This document shows positions 46,654-55,151 of a stretch of 55,151 bases of DNA, piece by piece (the stretch's first letter is position 1; the number at the start of each line of letters is the position of its first letter). The stretch comes from Bacteroidota bacterium (lineage in GTDB: Bacteria > Bacteroidota > Bacteroidia > Bacteroidales > TTA-H9): assembly GCA_003250395.1 (NCBI GenBank), contig QKGM01000009.1:83788-138938 (forward strand), in the 5' to 3' direction. A model generated the notes under the pieces. It was given only the letters and a program-made list of their open reading frames with translations, did not search any database and had not been told where the DNA came from. The translations under genes were made by a program, and so were the position numbers.

Positions 46654-46691
46654 CCTTCAGTTCTGCTAAATTAAATGAAACTCCCTGAAGG
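46654..46691 (-). terminator. Possible terminator of the TPR-AraC gene
   Basis: Stem CCTTCAG / CTGAAGG with a 24-nt loop, then TTCTCCTTTT on the minus strand. It lies about 55 bp past the AraC gene's stop. The long loop and interrupted T-run keep confidence low. Confidence 0.4.
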
Positions 46692-46745
46692 AAATCATTT
46701 TTATTAGTTATTGTTGTACAGATTTATAAATTGCAACAAAATATA

Positions 46746-48785
46746 TCACAATGCATTAACATTTAATGATTTACTTTTTAGCTGATCAACAAAGATTCCC
46801 GGGGTAAGACCTGTCACTCGCTTAAACGCAGCATGAAATGAAGCTCTGGAATTAAATCCCACCTGTTGTCCTAGCGCTTCCAAAGTGAGGCTATCAGCCG
46901 CTCCAGCCTGAAGAAGACGGCATGCTTCTCTAACTCTGTATGTATTTATAAAAGCGTTAAAATTAGTATGGTACTCCACATTAATAAGCCTGCTCAGGTA
47001 GGATGTATTAGTTCCAAGATGTTGAGCAAGGCCAGGAAGAGTAATACCTGAATCTCTGTAAATTCTATCTGCCTCCATAGCTTTCTGAAGTCGAAGCATA
47101 ATCCCTTGAGCATCAACAATAATCTTATGGGACTCGCTAAGCTGCTTGCCCACTAATCCTGAGCCAGATGATCCAGAACTGAGAATACCCATTGAGGGTT
47201 TATTAATTTCCATGATTTCCAAATTCTTTTGAAGTAACACGGCATACGCTTGGTTTCTTCGACGAACCTGAAAGCCTAATAATAACGCAAGCATTAATAT
47301 AAGAAAGCATGCCAGGCTAAAAGTTACAAGGTACCTGGTCTTCCGTTCCAACAGTTTCGCCTGAAAAGCCATCTCCTCATTTAAATATTTGATGGTCTCT
47401 TTACCAAGCCTGGTATCATATTCAATCTGAAGAGCTGCAATAGCAGTTGATGTAAGTCCTTTATTAAGAGAATCAGAAACTTCTTTCCACTGATCCATAG
47501 CAGTAAGTGCCTCCTTTAGATCTCCTTTAGCTCGGAAATACTTCGCCAGATCTTCATAAGCGTCTAATGCCAAATTTAAAACACCAGTATTTAGAAATCG
47601 CTTACTGGCATCCCTGGCGAAAAGAATGGCACTATCAATTTGATTAGCAGATGCATAAAATCTACCTCTGGTATGAAGAATTACAGCAGATTGAATATCA
47701 TTTATCAGCTTTCCATTTAATTGAAAAGCAGATTCAATCAAACTTCTTGCTTCATTCCGATTACCCAGTTCAATGGCAATGTTCGCCAAATTATCAACAG
47801 CGAATACCTGATTCTTTACATCACCAATATTTGCCCAGGTTTGAAATGCTTCAAGGTATGCTTGACGAGCTGCCCTTGTGTTACCAAGAAACGACTGCGA
47901 CATCCCAACTGAATTAAGGGCATAACCTAATAATCGCTGTTGGTGTTCATTTACCGGCATTTTGCGATACAGACTAACTGCTTCTTTATCATATCCAAGA
48001 GCGGATTGGTATAGCCCTGCTTCTGAAAGAATCGCACCAAGCGAAATATTAACCATTGCCTGATTCTTTCTATCACCCTCTTTTTCGAAGAGCAACGATG
48101 ACTCAGAAAAAGAATGAGCAGCCAGAGCAATATCTCCCATATCACGACTAATTATACCCATTTGATGCAGAATAGCAGCATGTTGCTTATTCAAACCATC
48201 CTTTGAAGTTAATAAGGCTGCCTCGCGTAAAAGTGGCCAGGCCATGTTATTTTCACCCTGTCGTTGATACACAGAAGCCAATGCTACCATAATCTGAGCC
48301 TGTCTAACAGGATCTCTATCCTCTTCTCCATTGTTAATCAACAATTGTAAGGTTCTTTCAGAACACGAGGTATTTCCAGAATAAAGATCAACCTTAGCTG
48401 TAAGCAGCATTAAATCGCAAGTTAGTTTATGGTCGCCTAAATATTTGGCAACCTCTATTGATTTTGTTACCATATATTTCACAGCACTCCATCTTTGATT
48501 ACGCGCAAAATAGCTAGCAAGTTCAAATCGGGCTGAAGTAAGGCGGAGCAAATCGCCGTTTCTTTTTGATGAAATTAGTTTCTCTCCAATATGTACAAGC
48601 TCTGGTATTAGAAAAAAATCTGATTCATATCTATTGCTAATGATTTGGCGATTAACTATCGATTCTCCATATGTAGACAATGTAAATAGTAAAAGCAATA
48701 AATAGAAAGCCCTATGGTATAAAAATCTACCATACCTTAACAGTGAATAATATATAAGATTTAATAACAACATTGTCAATAACAT
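46746..48785 (-). CDS. TPR-TM-AraC hybrid transcription regulator
   Basis: 679 aa from the ATG at 48785; a later ATG at 48773 is also plausible. The N-terminus is hydrophobic (signal or anchor, about 1-40). Residues about 50-450 hold many TPR units (e.g. YQSALGYDKEAVSLYRKMP). One TM lies near 483-505. The C-terminal AraC-type DNA-binding domain has two HTH motifs at about 575-672 (LPGLAQHLGTNTSYLSRLINVEYHTNF; LEALGQQVGFNSRASFHAAFKRVTG). The design puts TPRs outside and the DNA-binding domain inside, like other membrane-bound Bacteroidota regulators. It sits 235 bp upstream of the DUF6232-LamG-AAA+ genes on the same strand and may control them; that is inference. Confidence 0.87.
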   Translation of the reverse strand: MLLTMLLLNLIYYSLLRYGRFLYHRAFYLLLLLFTLSTYGESIVNRQIISNRYESDFFLIPELVHIGEKLISSKRNGDLLRLTSARFELASYFARNQRWSAVKYMVTKSIEVAKYLGDHKLTCDLMLLTAKVDLYSGNTSCSERTLQLLINNGEEDRDPVRQAQIMVALASVYQRQGENNMAWPLLREAALLTSKDGLNKQHAAILHQMGIISRDMGDIALAAHSFSESSLLFEKEGDRKNQAMVNISLGAILSEAGLYQSALGYDKEAVSLYRKMPVNEHQQRLLGYALNSVGMSQSFLGNTRAARQAYLEAFQTWANIGDVKNQVFAVDNLANIAIELGNRNEARSLIESAFQLNGKLINDIQSAVILHTRGRFYASANQIDSAILFARDASKRFLNTGVLNLALDAYEDLAKYFRAKGDLKEALTAMDQWKEVSDSLNKGLTSTAIAALQIEYDTRLGKETIKYLNEEMAFQAKLLERKTRYLVTFSLACFLILMLALLLGFQVRRRNQAYAVLLQKNLEIMEINKPSMGILSSGSSGSGLVGKQLSESHKIIVDAQGIMLRLQKAMEADRIYRDSGITLPGLAQHLGTNTSYLSRLINVEYHTNFNAFINTYRVREACRLLQAGAADSLTLEALGQQVGFNSRASFHAAFKRVTGLTPGIFVDQLKSKSLNVNAL

Positions 48786-48882
48786 CACAAAGATGCAAAT
48801 TTTACTACAAACTCAACAATCTTAAATAAAATGAAACTACCAAAGTTCTCATACTTTACCCCTGGTCTCTAGCAAAAAGTGG

Positions 48883-48890
48883 TAAATTTG
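48883..48890 (+). promoter_or_regulatory. Putative -7 box (TAAATTTG) of the PurF-like gene
   Basis: TAAATTTG followed by CACC, about 45 bp upstream of the ATG at 48936. A -33 element is not clear. Confidence 0.5.
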
Positions 48891-48935
48891 CACCTTCTTT
48901 AAAAATTATTCGAATATAAAGCTAACCTTTTATAT

Positions 48936-50837
48936 ATGAGTGACGCCATAAAACACGAATGCGGGATAGCCATGATAAGGCTGCGGAAGCCATTGGAGTA
49001 TTATCTTGGCAAATATGGAACTTCCTTTTATGGTTTAAACAAACTACACCTGTTAATGGAAAAACAGCATAACCGAGGCCAAGATGGTGCCGGGATTGCT
49101 TGTATTAAATTAGACCCACCTCAGGGATTTCATTATATCAATAGGTTACGATCAAATTCAGGGACTCCCATTAAGGATGTTTTTAATAGAGTTTATGATT
49201 CCCTAACCCAATTAAAGGATAACCATCCTGCTCGACTTAGAGATGTTACCTGGCTGAAGCACAATATTGAATTTACCGGTGAACTATTTTTGGGACATTT
49301 ACGCTATGGGACATTCGGGAAAAATAACATCCTGAATATACACCCATTTCTTCGCGAGAATAATTGGATTACCAGAAACCTAGTTTTAGCGGGTAATTTC
49401 AATTTAACAAATGTAGATGAACTATTTGGCAAATTACTTGAACTTGGGCAGTATCCTGTTGAAACATCTGATACAGTGACTATTCTCGAGAAGATAGGAC
49501 ATTTTTTAGATAACGAAAATGAACTATTATTCAGACAGTTTAAAGATCAAGGGTTTCCTAATAAAGAGATTAGCCATAAAATCGCTGAGCATATTGATGT
49601 ACAACGTATTCTTTCTAGAGCTTCAGAACATTGGGATGGAGGATATGTAATGGCCGGAATGTTTGGTCATGGTGATGCTTTTGTACTTCGAGATCCCTCA
49701 GGAATAAGGCCTGCATATTTCTATGCTGATGATGAAATTATTGTTGCCGCTTCTGAAAGACCAGCTATACAAACGGCTCTTAACATTGATATTAAACAAA
49801 TTATAGAGATAGACCCGGGAAAAGCACTCATTATTAAAAAGAATGGCTCGTTCTCTTGCCAAACAATTAAAGAACCGGAGCCATATCGCTCATGCTCTTT
49901 CGAGAGAATATATTTTTCACGAGGGACAGATTCAGATATATACACGGAGAGGAAATCCCTTGGAAGGTTACTTGTTCCTGAGATTTTAAAAATTGTTGAA
50001 TTTGACCTTGAAAACACAGTCTTCTCATATATCCCGAATACTGCTGCTGTTGCTTATCAGGGTATGATTGAAGGGTTAAACGACTTTTGTAATACTGTAA
50101 AAATAGAAAAGATCAAAGCACTTGGATCGAACCTAACAACCGAAGCCTTGGCACCAATAATGGCAATACATCCCAGATCTGAAAAAGTTGCTGTCAAGGA
50201 CATTAAATTACGTACATTTATTACGGAAGACAAACAGCGCGATGATCTTGTAGCTCATGTTTACGATATAACTTATGGAAGTATAAAACGTTCCAAAGAC
50301 CGACTTGTAGTAATTGATGACAGCATTGTACGAGGAACCACGTTGAAACAAAGTATACTTAGGATACTTGATAGATTAGGTCCTATACAAATCGTTGTTG
50401 TATCGTCTGCCCCCCAGATAAGATATCCTGATTGTTATGGAATTGATATGTCTCGTCTTGGAGATTTTGTAGCCTTCAAAGCTGCAATGGCTCTTCTTAA
50501 AGAAAATAAAATGGACAGTATAATAAATGATGTTTATCGTAAGAGCAAAGCACAGGAGAATTTGCACAGAACAGAAGTTGTTAATTATGTTAAAGATATC
50601 TATCGTCCGTTTACCTCTCAACAGATTAGCCGGAAAATTGCTGAAATACTAACTCCTCCAGACTTAAAAGCTAACCTTCACATAGTATATCAATCGATTG
50701 AAAATCTCCATCAGGCAATTCCTACACATAAAGGAGACTGGTACTTCACCGGGGACTACCCTACTCCAGGAGGTAATAAGGTGGTAAATAAAGCATTTAT
50801 TAACTACATTGAAGGTCGCGACGAGAGGGCTTACTAA
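48936..50837 (+). CDS. PurF-like amidophosphoribosyltransferase (long form)
   Basis: 633 aa, longer than typical PurF (about 470-510). An N-terminal Ntn-hydrolase glutaminase domain is preceded by an eight-residue stretch; the nucleophile is C9 (HECGIAMIRL), so removal of a short propeptide is expected as in Bacillus PurF. QHNRGQDGAGIA and GHLRYGTFG match class II glutaminases. The phosphoribosyltransferase domain has the PRPP loop VVIDDSIVRGTT at about 458-469. PurF makes phosphoribosylamine from PRPP and glutamine. Insertions around 170-235 and a C-terminal tail (about 545-633) explain the length. Many Bacteroidota carry this long form in addition to a standard PurF, so its role may differ. 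Single gene. Confidence 0.87.
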   Translation: MSDAIKHECGIAMIRLRKPLEYYLGKYGTSFYGLNKLHLLMEKQHNRGQDGAGIACIKLDPPQGFHYINRLRSNSGTPIKDVFNRVYDSLTQLKDNHPARLRDVTWLKHNIEFTGELFLGHLRYGTFGKNNILNIHPFLRENNWITRNLVLAGNFNLTNVDELFGKLLELGQYPVETSDTVTILEKIGHFLDNENELLFRQFKDQGFPNKEISHKIAEHIDVQRILSRASEHWDGGYVMAGMFGHGDAFVLRDPSGIRPAYFYADDEIIVAASERPAIQTALNIDIKQIIEIDPGKALIIKKNGSFSCQTIKEPEPYRSCSFERIYFSRGTDSDIYTERKSLGRLLVPEILKIVEFDLENTVFSYIPNTAAVAYQGMIEGLNDFCNTVKIEKIKALGSNLTTEALAPIMAIHPRSEKVAVKDIKLRTFITEDKQRDDLVAHVYDITYGSIKRSKDRLVVIDDSIVRGTTLKQSILRILDRLGPIQIVVVSSAPQIRYPDCYGIDMSRLGDFVAFKAAMALLKENKMDSIINDVYRKSKAQENLHRTEVVNYVKDIYRPFTSQQISRKIAEILTPPDLKANLHIVYQSIENLHQAIPTHKGDWYFTGDYPTPGGNKVVNKAFINYIEGRDERAY

Positions 50838-50889
50838 AGTCAGAAAAAGAATTTTTGGTGACAGAAAAATGCAATAAAGACTTTAATAA

Positions 50890-51282
50890 TTACAATTCGT
50901 GTATTATGGCCCTCTGTAGTTCAACAAATCGTTCTGGGGCTAGATTTAGCTTGGGTCTACTGAAATCAATATCACTTACATGGTTGATTGGAATCAAATG
51001 AATATGAGCATGAGGAACTTCCAATCCTATCACTGCTATTCCAATTCTCTTACAAGGTATAACCTTCTCAATGCCAATAGCAACACGCTTGGCAAAAACC
51101 ATCATATCAGCTAATAACTGATCGTCAAGTGTAAATAAATAATCTATTTCAGCTTTAGGTATAACAAGAGTGTGACCCTCGGCTAATGGTGAAATATCAA
51201 AAAAAGCAAGAAAACTCTCGTTCTCTGCTACTTTGTATGCAGGAATTTCACCAGTAACAATTTTTGAAAATATTGAAGCCAT
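50890..51282 (-). CDS. HIT-family (histidine triad) hydrolase
   Basis: 130 aa from the ATG at 51282 (a GTG one codon earlier is less likely). It has IFSKIVTGEIPAYKV at the N-terminus, LVIPKAEIDYLFTL in the middle and the triad HAHIHLIPI (about 94-102). HIT proteins hydrolyse nucleoside phosphoramidates or dinucleotide polyphosphates via the central His. It starts 11 bp after the greA stop, so the two form an operon; I recall greA-HIT pairs in other Bacteroidota. Convergent with the PurF-like gene; no clear terminator between them. Confidence 0.94.
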   Translation of the reverse strand: MASIFSKIVTGEIPAYKVAENESFLAFFDISPLAEGHTLVIPKAEIDYLFTLDDQLLADMMVFAKRVAIGIEKVIPCKRIGIAVIGLEVPHAHIHLIPINHVSDIDFSRPKLNLAPERFVELQRAIIHEL

Positions 51283-51293
51283 CACATAACTTT

Positions 51294-51767
51294 TTACCGG
51301 TCAATCTCTACAATCTCAAAAGGAATACTGCCAGCAGGGGCAGCAACATCAACTTTATCTCCCACTTTTCGCCCAAGAAGGCTCTTAGCTAAAGGAGAAC
51401 TGACAGATATCTTTCCAATTTTCAAATTAGCCTCACTTTCAGGAACAATCGTATATGTCATTTCAGCTCCATTCTTAAGATTCCGAATCTTAACTATTGT
51501 AAATAGCAGAACCTTGGAGGTATCAAGTTTGGATTCATCAATGATCCTGGCATTCATAATTAATTCCTGCATTCTGGCGATTTTGAGTTCAAGCATGCCT
51601 TGTTGTTCTTTGGCTGCATCGTACTCAGCATTCTCTGACAAATCACCTTTATCACGGGCTTCCGCGATCATTTGAGAGATGCGGGGACGCTCAACAGTCA
51701 TCAGCTGGTTCAGCTGGTCTTTAAGTGCCTGGAGGCCTTCTTTTGTGTAATACTTAACTTCTGCCAT
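51294..51767 (-). CDS. greA: Transcription elongation factor GreA
   Basis: 157 aa, normal length. An N-terminal coiled coil (about 1-75) carries the acidic tip residues in DKGDLSENAEYDAAKE, which reach the RNA polymerase active site. The C-terminal FKBP-like domain (about 80-157) has ISVSSPLAKSLLGRKVGD. GreA stimulates cleavage of backtracked transcripts. The leader between the TATCTTTG box and the ATG contains a strong terminator-like hairpin, so expression may be attenuated. First gene of greA-HIT. Confidence 0.97.
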   Translation of the reverse strand: MAEVKYYTKEGLQALKDQLNQLMTVERPRISQMIAEARDKGDLSENAEYDAAKEQQGMLELKIARMQELIMNARIIDESKLDTSKVLLFTIVKIRNLKNGAEMTYTIVPESEANLKIGKISVSSPLAKSLLGRKVGDKVDVAAPAGSIPFEIVEIDR

Positions 51768-51802
51768 TTTACAACCAATTAGAAAAAAAAAGATATAAAG
51801 AA

Positions 51803-51830
51803 AAGAAGACCCTGAGTACAGGGTCCCCTT
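51803..51830 (-). terminator. Terminator between the PorV/PorQ gene and greA, within the greA leader
   Basis: Twelve-pair stem (two G-U pairs) AAGGGGACCCTG / CAGGGTCTTCTT with a 4-nt loop, followed on the minus strand by a T-rich tract ending in nine T. It ends PorV/PorQ transcripts but also lies downstream of the greA promoter box. Confidence 0.85.
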
Positions 51831-51840
51831 TAATTTTATG

Positions 51841-51848
51841 CAAAGATA
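51841..51848 (-). promoter_or_regulatory. Putative -7 box (TATCTTTG) of greA
   Basis: Exact TAnnTTTG match on the minus strand, about 75 bp upstream of greA and directly upstream of the hairpin. A second, weaker box TATCTTTT at 51788-51795 lies after the hairpin and could give uninterrupted greA transcripts. Confidence 0.5.
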
Positions 51849-51856
51849 GTAAAAAC

Positions 51857-52921
51857 TTACAATGAAATGCGTACTCCAATGGAATGAGTTCCATTGAAGT
51901 GTTCGGTAGCCCGATAAGAGTAATCCACAGCAAGAATACTGCCCTTATCCTTATTCAGAGGTACTTGAACACTTGCACCAGCACTCAGTCCATTATCAAG
52001 AGTATAACGCTCGCTACTTTCGATATCCTTAGTCTGCCCATCTTCATAAGCATAGCCGGCGCGTAAAACAACCATATTACGGAATGAATACTCACCACCT
52101 ATTCTAAACTGGTCGTTAGTAAACGAGTTTGACTGAAAACTACCAGCAAGGGTAAACCTTGATTTCTCAAATAAAAAGTCATAAGCCGCACCCATAGATA
52201 AAGTAGCGGGAAGTTCAAAGTCTGATTGCCTCTGAGAAACTGAGAAAACAACATCTTCATCGGTTAACCAAACACGATTTGTCAGACCATCACCTGAAAA
52301 AGAAAGTCTTGGCCCGATATTCTTCAAGGTAATTCCAAACTTGATATTTTCCTGCTCACCAGTGACATACTGTATACCAGCATCCAGACCGACACCATTA
52401 GCAGACATATCAGCAATAGATTCACTGATCATTCGCAAAGTCAATCCCCCTGTTATACTATTTGAGAAAGTTTTGGCGTATGAAAGAGCTACATTCATCA
52501 ATGCAGGAGCATAAGTTCCGATACCACCTTCAGGAAGGGTTGTTGTCGTTATCAGAATATCTCCGGCACTCATACTTGTAATTGAAACTCCTAATACACC
52601 AGATTCACCAACACGCTGAGTAAAACCAAAGGCAACAATGTTAACATCGGAACCTTTTAACCATTGCGTGTGAGAAAATATCAACTCCGTTGATTTGGTA
52701 TAGGCTATACCAGCTACATTACCGTACATAGCTTCCAAACCACGTACATTTGCTATGTTGACACCTCCCCAGCCACTACTTGAGGCCCAGGGATTGATCA
52801 GCAACTCAGAAACACCAGCCTGACCCGATCTGTCTTTATTACCAGCTTTAACGCTTTGTTCGGGAACAACAAGAAGCCCTGTGATTGCGACTGCGATCAA
52901 GTATTTATATATGTTTTTCAT
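51857..52921 (-). CDS. PorV/PorQ-family outer-membrane protein
   Basis: 354 aa from the ATG at 52921; the frame stays open 23 codons upstream, but those residues would precede the signal peptide (MKNIYKYLIAVAITGLLVVPEQSVKAG) and overlap the next gene. The mature part begins with INPWASSSGWGGVNIANVRGL, a typical start of PorV/PorQ barrels, and ends in GVRISL as a final strand. Such FadL-like barrels serve T9SS: PorV carries cargo from the translocon (SprA/Sov) to the PorU attachment complex. Which paralogue this is cannot be told by eye, so no symbol is given. The large surface protein lies 49 bp upstream, likely co-transcribed. Confidence 0.85.
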   Translation of the reverse strand: MKNIYKYLIAVAITGLLVVPEQSVKAGNKDRSGQAGVSELLINPWASSSGWGGVNIANVRGLEAMYGNVAGIAYTKSTELIFSHTQWLKGSDVNIVAFGFTQRVGESGVLGVSITSMSAGDILITTTTLPEGGIGTYAPALMNVALSYAKTFSNSITGGLTLRMISESIADMSANGVGLDAGIQYVTGEQENIKFGITLKNIGPRLSFSGDGLTNRVWLTDEDVVFSVSQRQSDFELPATLSMGAAYDFLFEKSRFTLAGSFQSNSFTNDQFRIGGEYSFRNMVVLRAGYAYEDGQTKDIESSERYTLDNGLSAGASVQVPLNKDKGSILAVDYSYRATEHFNGTHSIGVRISL

Positions 52922-52970
52922 ACTCAATTTTTTATAAATTTTGCTCTGTTTAATCGCCATTTTAATCATG

Positions 52971-55151
52971 TTAGAACGTGTTAAGATCAACAGGTCTCAT
53001 TGCGCCGAACCATTTAAGAATACGCTCACCATCGTCAGATTTAACATGAATCAGGTACATTCCACCGGAGATTGGTACACCAGCGAAATTGGTCAGATTC
53101 CATTCGATGTAAGATACATCACTATCTTTGGTGAACTGTCTGAGAAGTGTACCGTTCATAGCATAAATGGTTACAGTGCACTTACGGGGAAGATTCGTAA
53201 ACTTCACAAGATTTGAAAGAGGATCCTTCTCATATGAATTCCAGGCATAGTAGGGATTGGGGACGATGTTAATCAGATCAAGATCACTCTGAACCTTGGT
53301 AATATCGCGGTCAACTGTTTCAATTCCTTCTGTTGTAAAATTATAGAGAGGGAAGTTCTGGTTAATCGTATCAGTAGAACTTGGACTCATTGCTGTTGAA
53401 TAATGACGTTGATAGGGTTTTGCAACACGCATTCTAAATCTCATATCAGTACTCAACCAATTTGTCCCATTTACAGCAACGGGTAACCAAACCCAATCTG
53501 CTGAACTGTATAATACCTCACGAACCAACCTTGGGATAGCACCGCTTCCAGAATTAGCATTCAATTGTTGTCCAAACATCTTGCCGGCATCGTATGCTGG
53601 GAAATACAGCGTCCGTTGATACCTGCTAATTGAATCCTGATGGCGCATAATGTATACATAATGTTTTCCGCCAAAAACTGGCACACCATTAGGTGAAGAA
53701 TAAATTGTGGATGAAGGATTCCATTGCATATCACGTCCGTTTTGTCCGACTAACCAGCTATCTTCACCATATACCAGGTTAAGACGCTCACCGGTTTCTA
53801 TGTTAATCGCATAGCCCGGGAACCAACCATAACCGGTAGCACTAATGTAATTGGGTGCTTCAGGATCATCACTGGCTGTATCAGTTGCCAATGCCCTGTT
53901 TCCATATTTATCGACTGAGGGAGCTTTGCGCATTTCAAACCTGGAGGCATTACCTTCTGATAGGGCAATGTCATTACCCATCTCAATTACAGGACACCTG
54001 GTCCATTTTGATTTGTCAGCGGTAAGAACCAGATCAACACTTCCAACCTTATCGAGCGATATATACTCTATTTGTGCTGCTGTTTTATTAAAACATGGAC
54101 CAATTCCCGGTATTTCAGTGTTTGTAGCAGTCATTCCATAAGGAGCCCATGTACCACCAAGAATCTTTTCATAAAATTCATTGGGATCCCAGGGATCGGC
54201 AGTATCAGCACTCATATACCAGTCATTGTAAAGGGCATTTTCTCCTTTATAAGTACCAGACCTGATCCAGTTGTCTTCACCAGCTGGTAAGGTTCCATCA
54301 GGAACACCAGTAACCCATTGGTTCATGATATTGTCAATAACAAGGCTTCCTTCTACAAATCCATTGTTATAAGCATTATCTGTACCAGCACTGGCAACCT
54401 GAAAAATCTTAACAGAGAGGCCAAGATCAAGAATCAACTGTTCATATCCAACCTGAATAGTTGTGTCAGAGTAGTAAATTGTCCCATTGCTGTTGTCGAT
54501 CAATTTCCATTTGGCCTGGGTTAGTGTATTGCCCGATTCCAGACAATCATAGAATTGAACAGTGAAATTCCCTTTCTTCACGCGAAGCGGGTCGACTACT
54601 TTAATATCGAGAGGACCATAACCAATCTCGTAGGTAGGGTTATAGACAATGGGGTATTCTGGATCACCAAGCTTAGTATTTCCAGTAATTGGTCCTTTGG
54701 TAAGAACATTATCAACAGACTGTTTGGTAAACTCAATATTCATTCCACCATTACCCTGACCCTGTAAACGTGTAATCTGAGGACGATCACCATAGTTTCC
54801 ATTTGGAACAGTTCCATTCAGAGTTTTATGTGGAATTCCAGTATAAACGGATATATTTCTACGTCCGGCAAGGTAAGGCTTCTTTTGTCCATCCAGAGCA
54901 GTAGGGTCATTAGGATCATATGTTTTATAATTATTATAAGCATATGCAACAGCTAAGAAATAGTACTGCTTATAATTGATAAGGGCACGGTCACCAGTAG
55001 CAAACTGGTCTTCATTCACAATAAAGGAATGACTGATTCCATTATTGCCGCCATCCACCTCAACTGCCGGAACTGAATAACCTATTGCATCGTCCTGGTT
55101 AAAATTAACTACTTTGGAAACTCCATTGACAATGTCGTATTGAGCAACGAG
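52971..55151 (-). CDS. Large surface protein with T9SS-type C-terminus, 5' end missing
   Basis: The frame is open to the right edge of the window, so at least 726 aa are present and the start is outside. The GTG codon inside the frame at 55058 is not a likely start. No enzyme domain recognised: the sequence is Asn/Gly/Tyr-rich and beta-like (DPNDPTALDGQKKPYL; ADTADPWDPNEFYEK). The last about 100 residues (from NIVPNPYYAWNSYE) match a type A T9SS sorting domain or FlgD-like Ig fold (GGMYLIHVKSDDGERILKWFG). It should be exported by T9SS. Pairing with the adjacent PorV/PorQ gene suggests joint secretion or display. Confidence 0.75.
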   Translation of the reverse strand, partial: LVAQYDIVNGVSKVVNFNQDDAIGYSVPAVEVDGGNNGISHSFIVNEDQFATGDRALINYKQYYFLAVAYAYNNYKTYDPNDPTALDGQKKPYLAGRRNISVYTGIPHKTLNGTVPNGNYGDRPQITRLQGQGNGGMNIEFTKQSVDNVLTKGPITGNTKLGDPEYPIVYNPTYEIGYGPLDIKVVDPLRVKKGNFTVQFYDCLESGNTLTQAKWKLIDNSNGTIYYSDTTIQVGYEQLILDLGLSVKIFQVASAGTDNAYNNGFVEGSLVIDNIMNQWVTGVPDGTLPAGEDNWIRSGTYKGENALYNDWYMSADTADPWDPNEFYEKILGGTWAPYGMTATNTEIPGIGPCFNKTAAQIEYISLDKVGSVDLVLTADKSKWTRCPVIEMGNDIALSEGNASRFEMRKAPSVDKYGNRALATDTASDDPEAPNYISATGYGWFPGYAINIETGERLNLVYGEDSWLVGQNGRDMQWNPSSTIYSSPNGVPVFGGKHYVYIMRHQDSISRYQRTLYFPAYDAGKMFGQQLNANSGSGAIPRLVREVLYSSADWVWLPVAVNGTNWLSTDMRFRMRVAKPYQRHYSTAMSPSSTDTINQNFPLYNFTTEGIETVDRDITKVQSDLDLINIVPNPYYAWNSYEKDPLSNLVKFTNLPRKCTVTIYAMNGTLLRQFTKDSDVSYIEWNLTNFAGVPISGGMYLIHVKSDDGERILKWFGAMRPVDLNTF

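Overview
The window reads as chromosomal DNA of a Bacteroidota bacterium, probably a Bacteroidales-like lineage. Three things support this. Type IX secretion (T9SS) genes are present: sprA, a PorV/PorQ-family protein, and surface proteins with T9SS-type C-termini. At least ten putative promoters carry the Bacteroidota -7 box TAnnTTTG. Bacteroidota-style genes are also present, including paired TonB proteins, an AraC regulator fused to TPR repeats and a long PurF-like amidotransferase. No rRNA, tRNA, CRISPR array, insertion sequence or prophage was recognised.

Layout. 1-5.9 kb: start of a MazG-like gene, a GH125 alpha-mannosidase, a 1.2-kb gene-poor stretch with an unusual TTCGAA repeat, an HD hydrolase, a 7-TM protein and gcvH. 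6-7.7 kb: two tandem tonB paralogues, each followed by an intrinsic terminator. 7.7-10.5 kb: a minus-strand operon of a phage-type GH24 lysozyme, two membrane-linked coiled-coil proteins and a larger membrane protein. 10.7-15.2 kb: carA-carB behind a leader that looks like a translation-coupled attenuator. 15.3-23.2 kb: ruvA-sprA. 23.6-28.9 kb: maeB, pckA and mdh, a C4/gluconeogenic node. 28.9-30 kb: a second gene-poor stretch holding the inverted copy of the TTCGAA repeat. 30-36 kb: GH29 fucosidase with a TlpA-like lipoprotein, a degenerate transglutaminase and an M23/LysM peptidase. 36.4-40.4 kb: an operon of ECF sigma factor, anti-sigma/beta-barrel fusion and PKD-rich T9SS cargo. 41.3-48.8 kb: a minus-strand group of a DUF7477-TPR-double AAA+ protein, a LamG/zinc-ribbon membrane protein, a DUF6232 protein and a TPR-TM-AraC regulator. 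48.9-55.1 kb: PurF-like protein, greA-HIT, a PorV/PorQ-family protein and a partial large surface protein.

Likely joint functions: carAB and the PurF-like protein serve nucleotide synthesis. maeB, pckA and mdh interconvert malate, oxaloacetate, pyruvate and PEP. SprA and the PorV/PorQ-family protein could export the PKD protein and the partial surface protein. GH125 and GH29 fit breakdown of mannose- and fucose-containing glycans.

The most interesting leads are the AAA+/LamG/DUF6232 cluster, the lysozyme/coiled-coil envelope cassette, the carAB leader, the 11-bp-phased TTCGAA repeat with hairpin, and the anti-sigma/beta-barrel fusion. All calls come from reading sequence and translations by eye; no database search was run.
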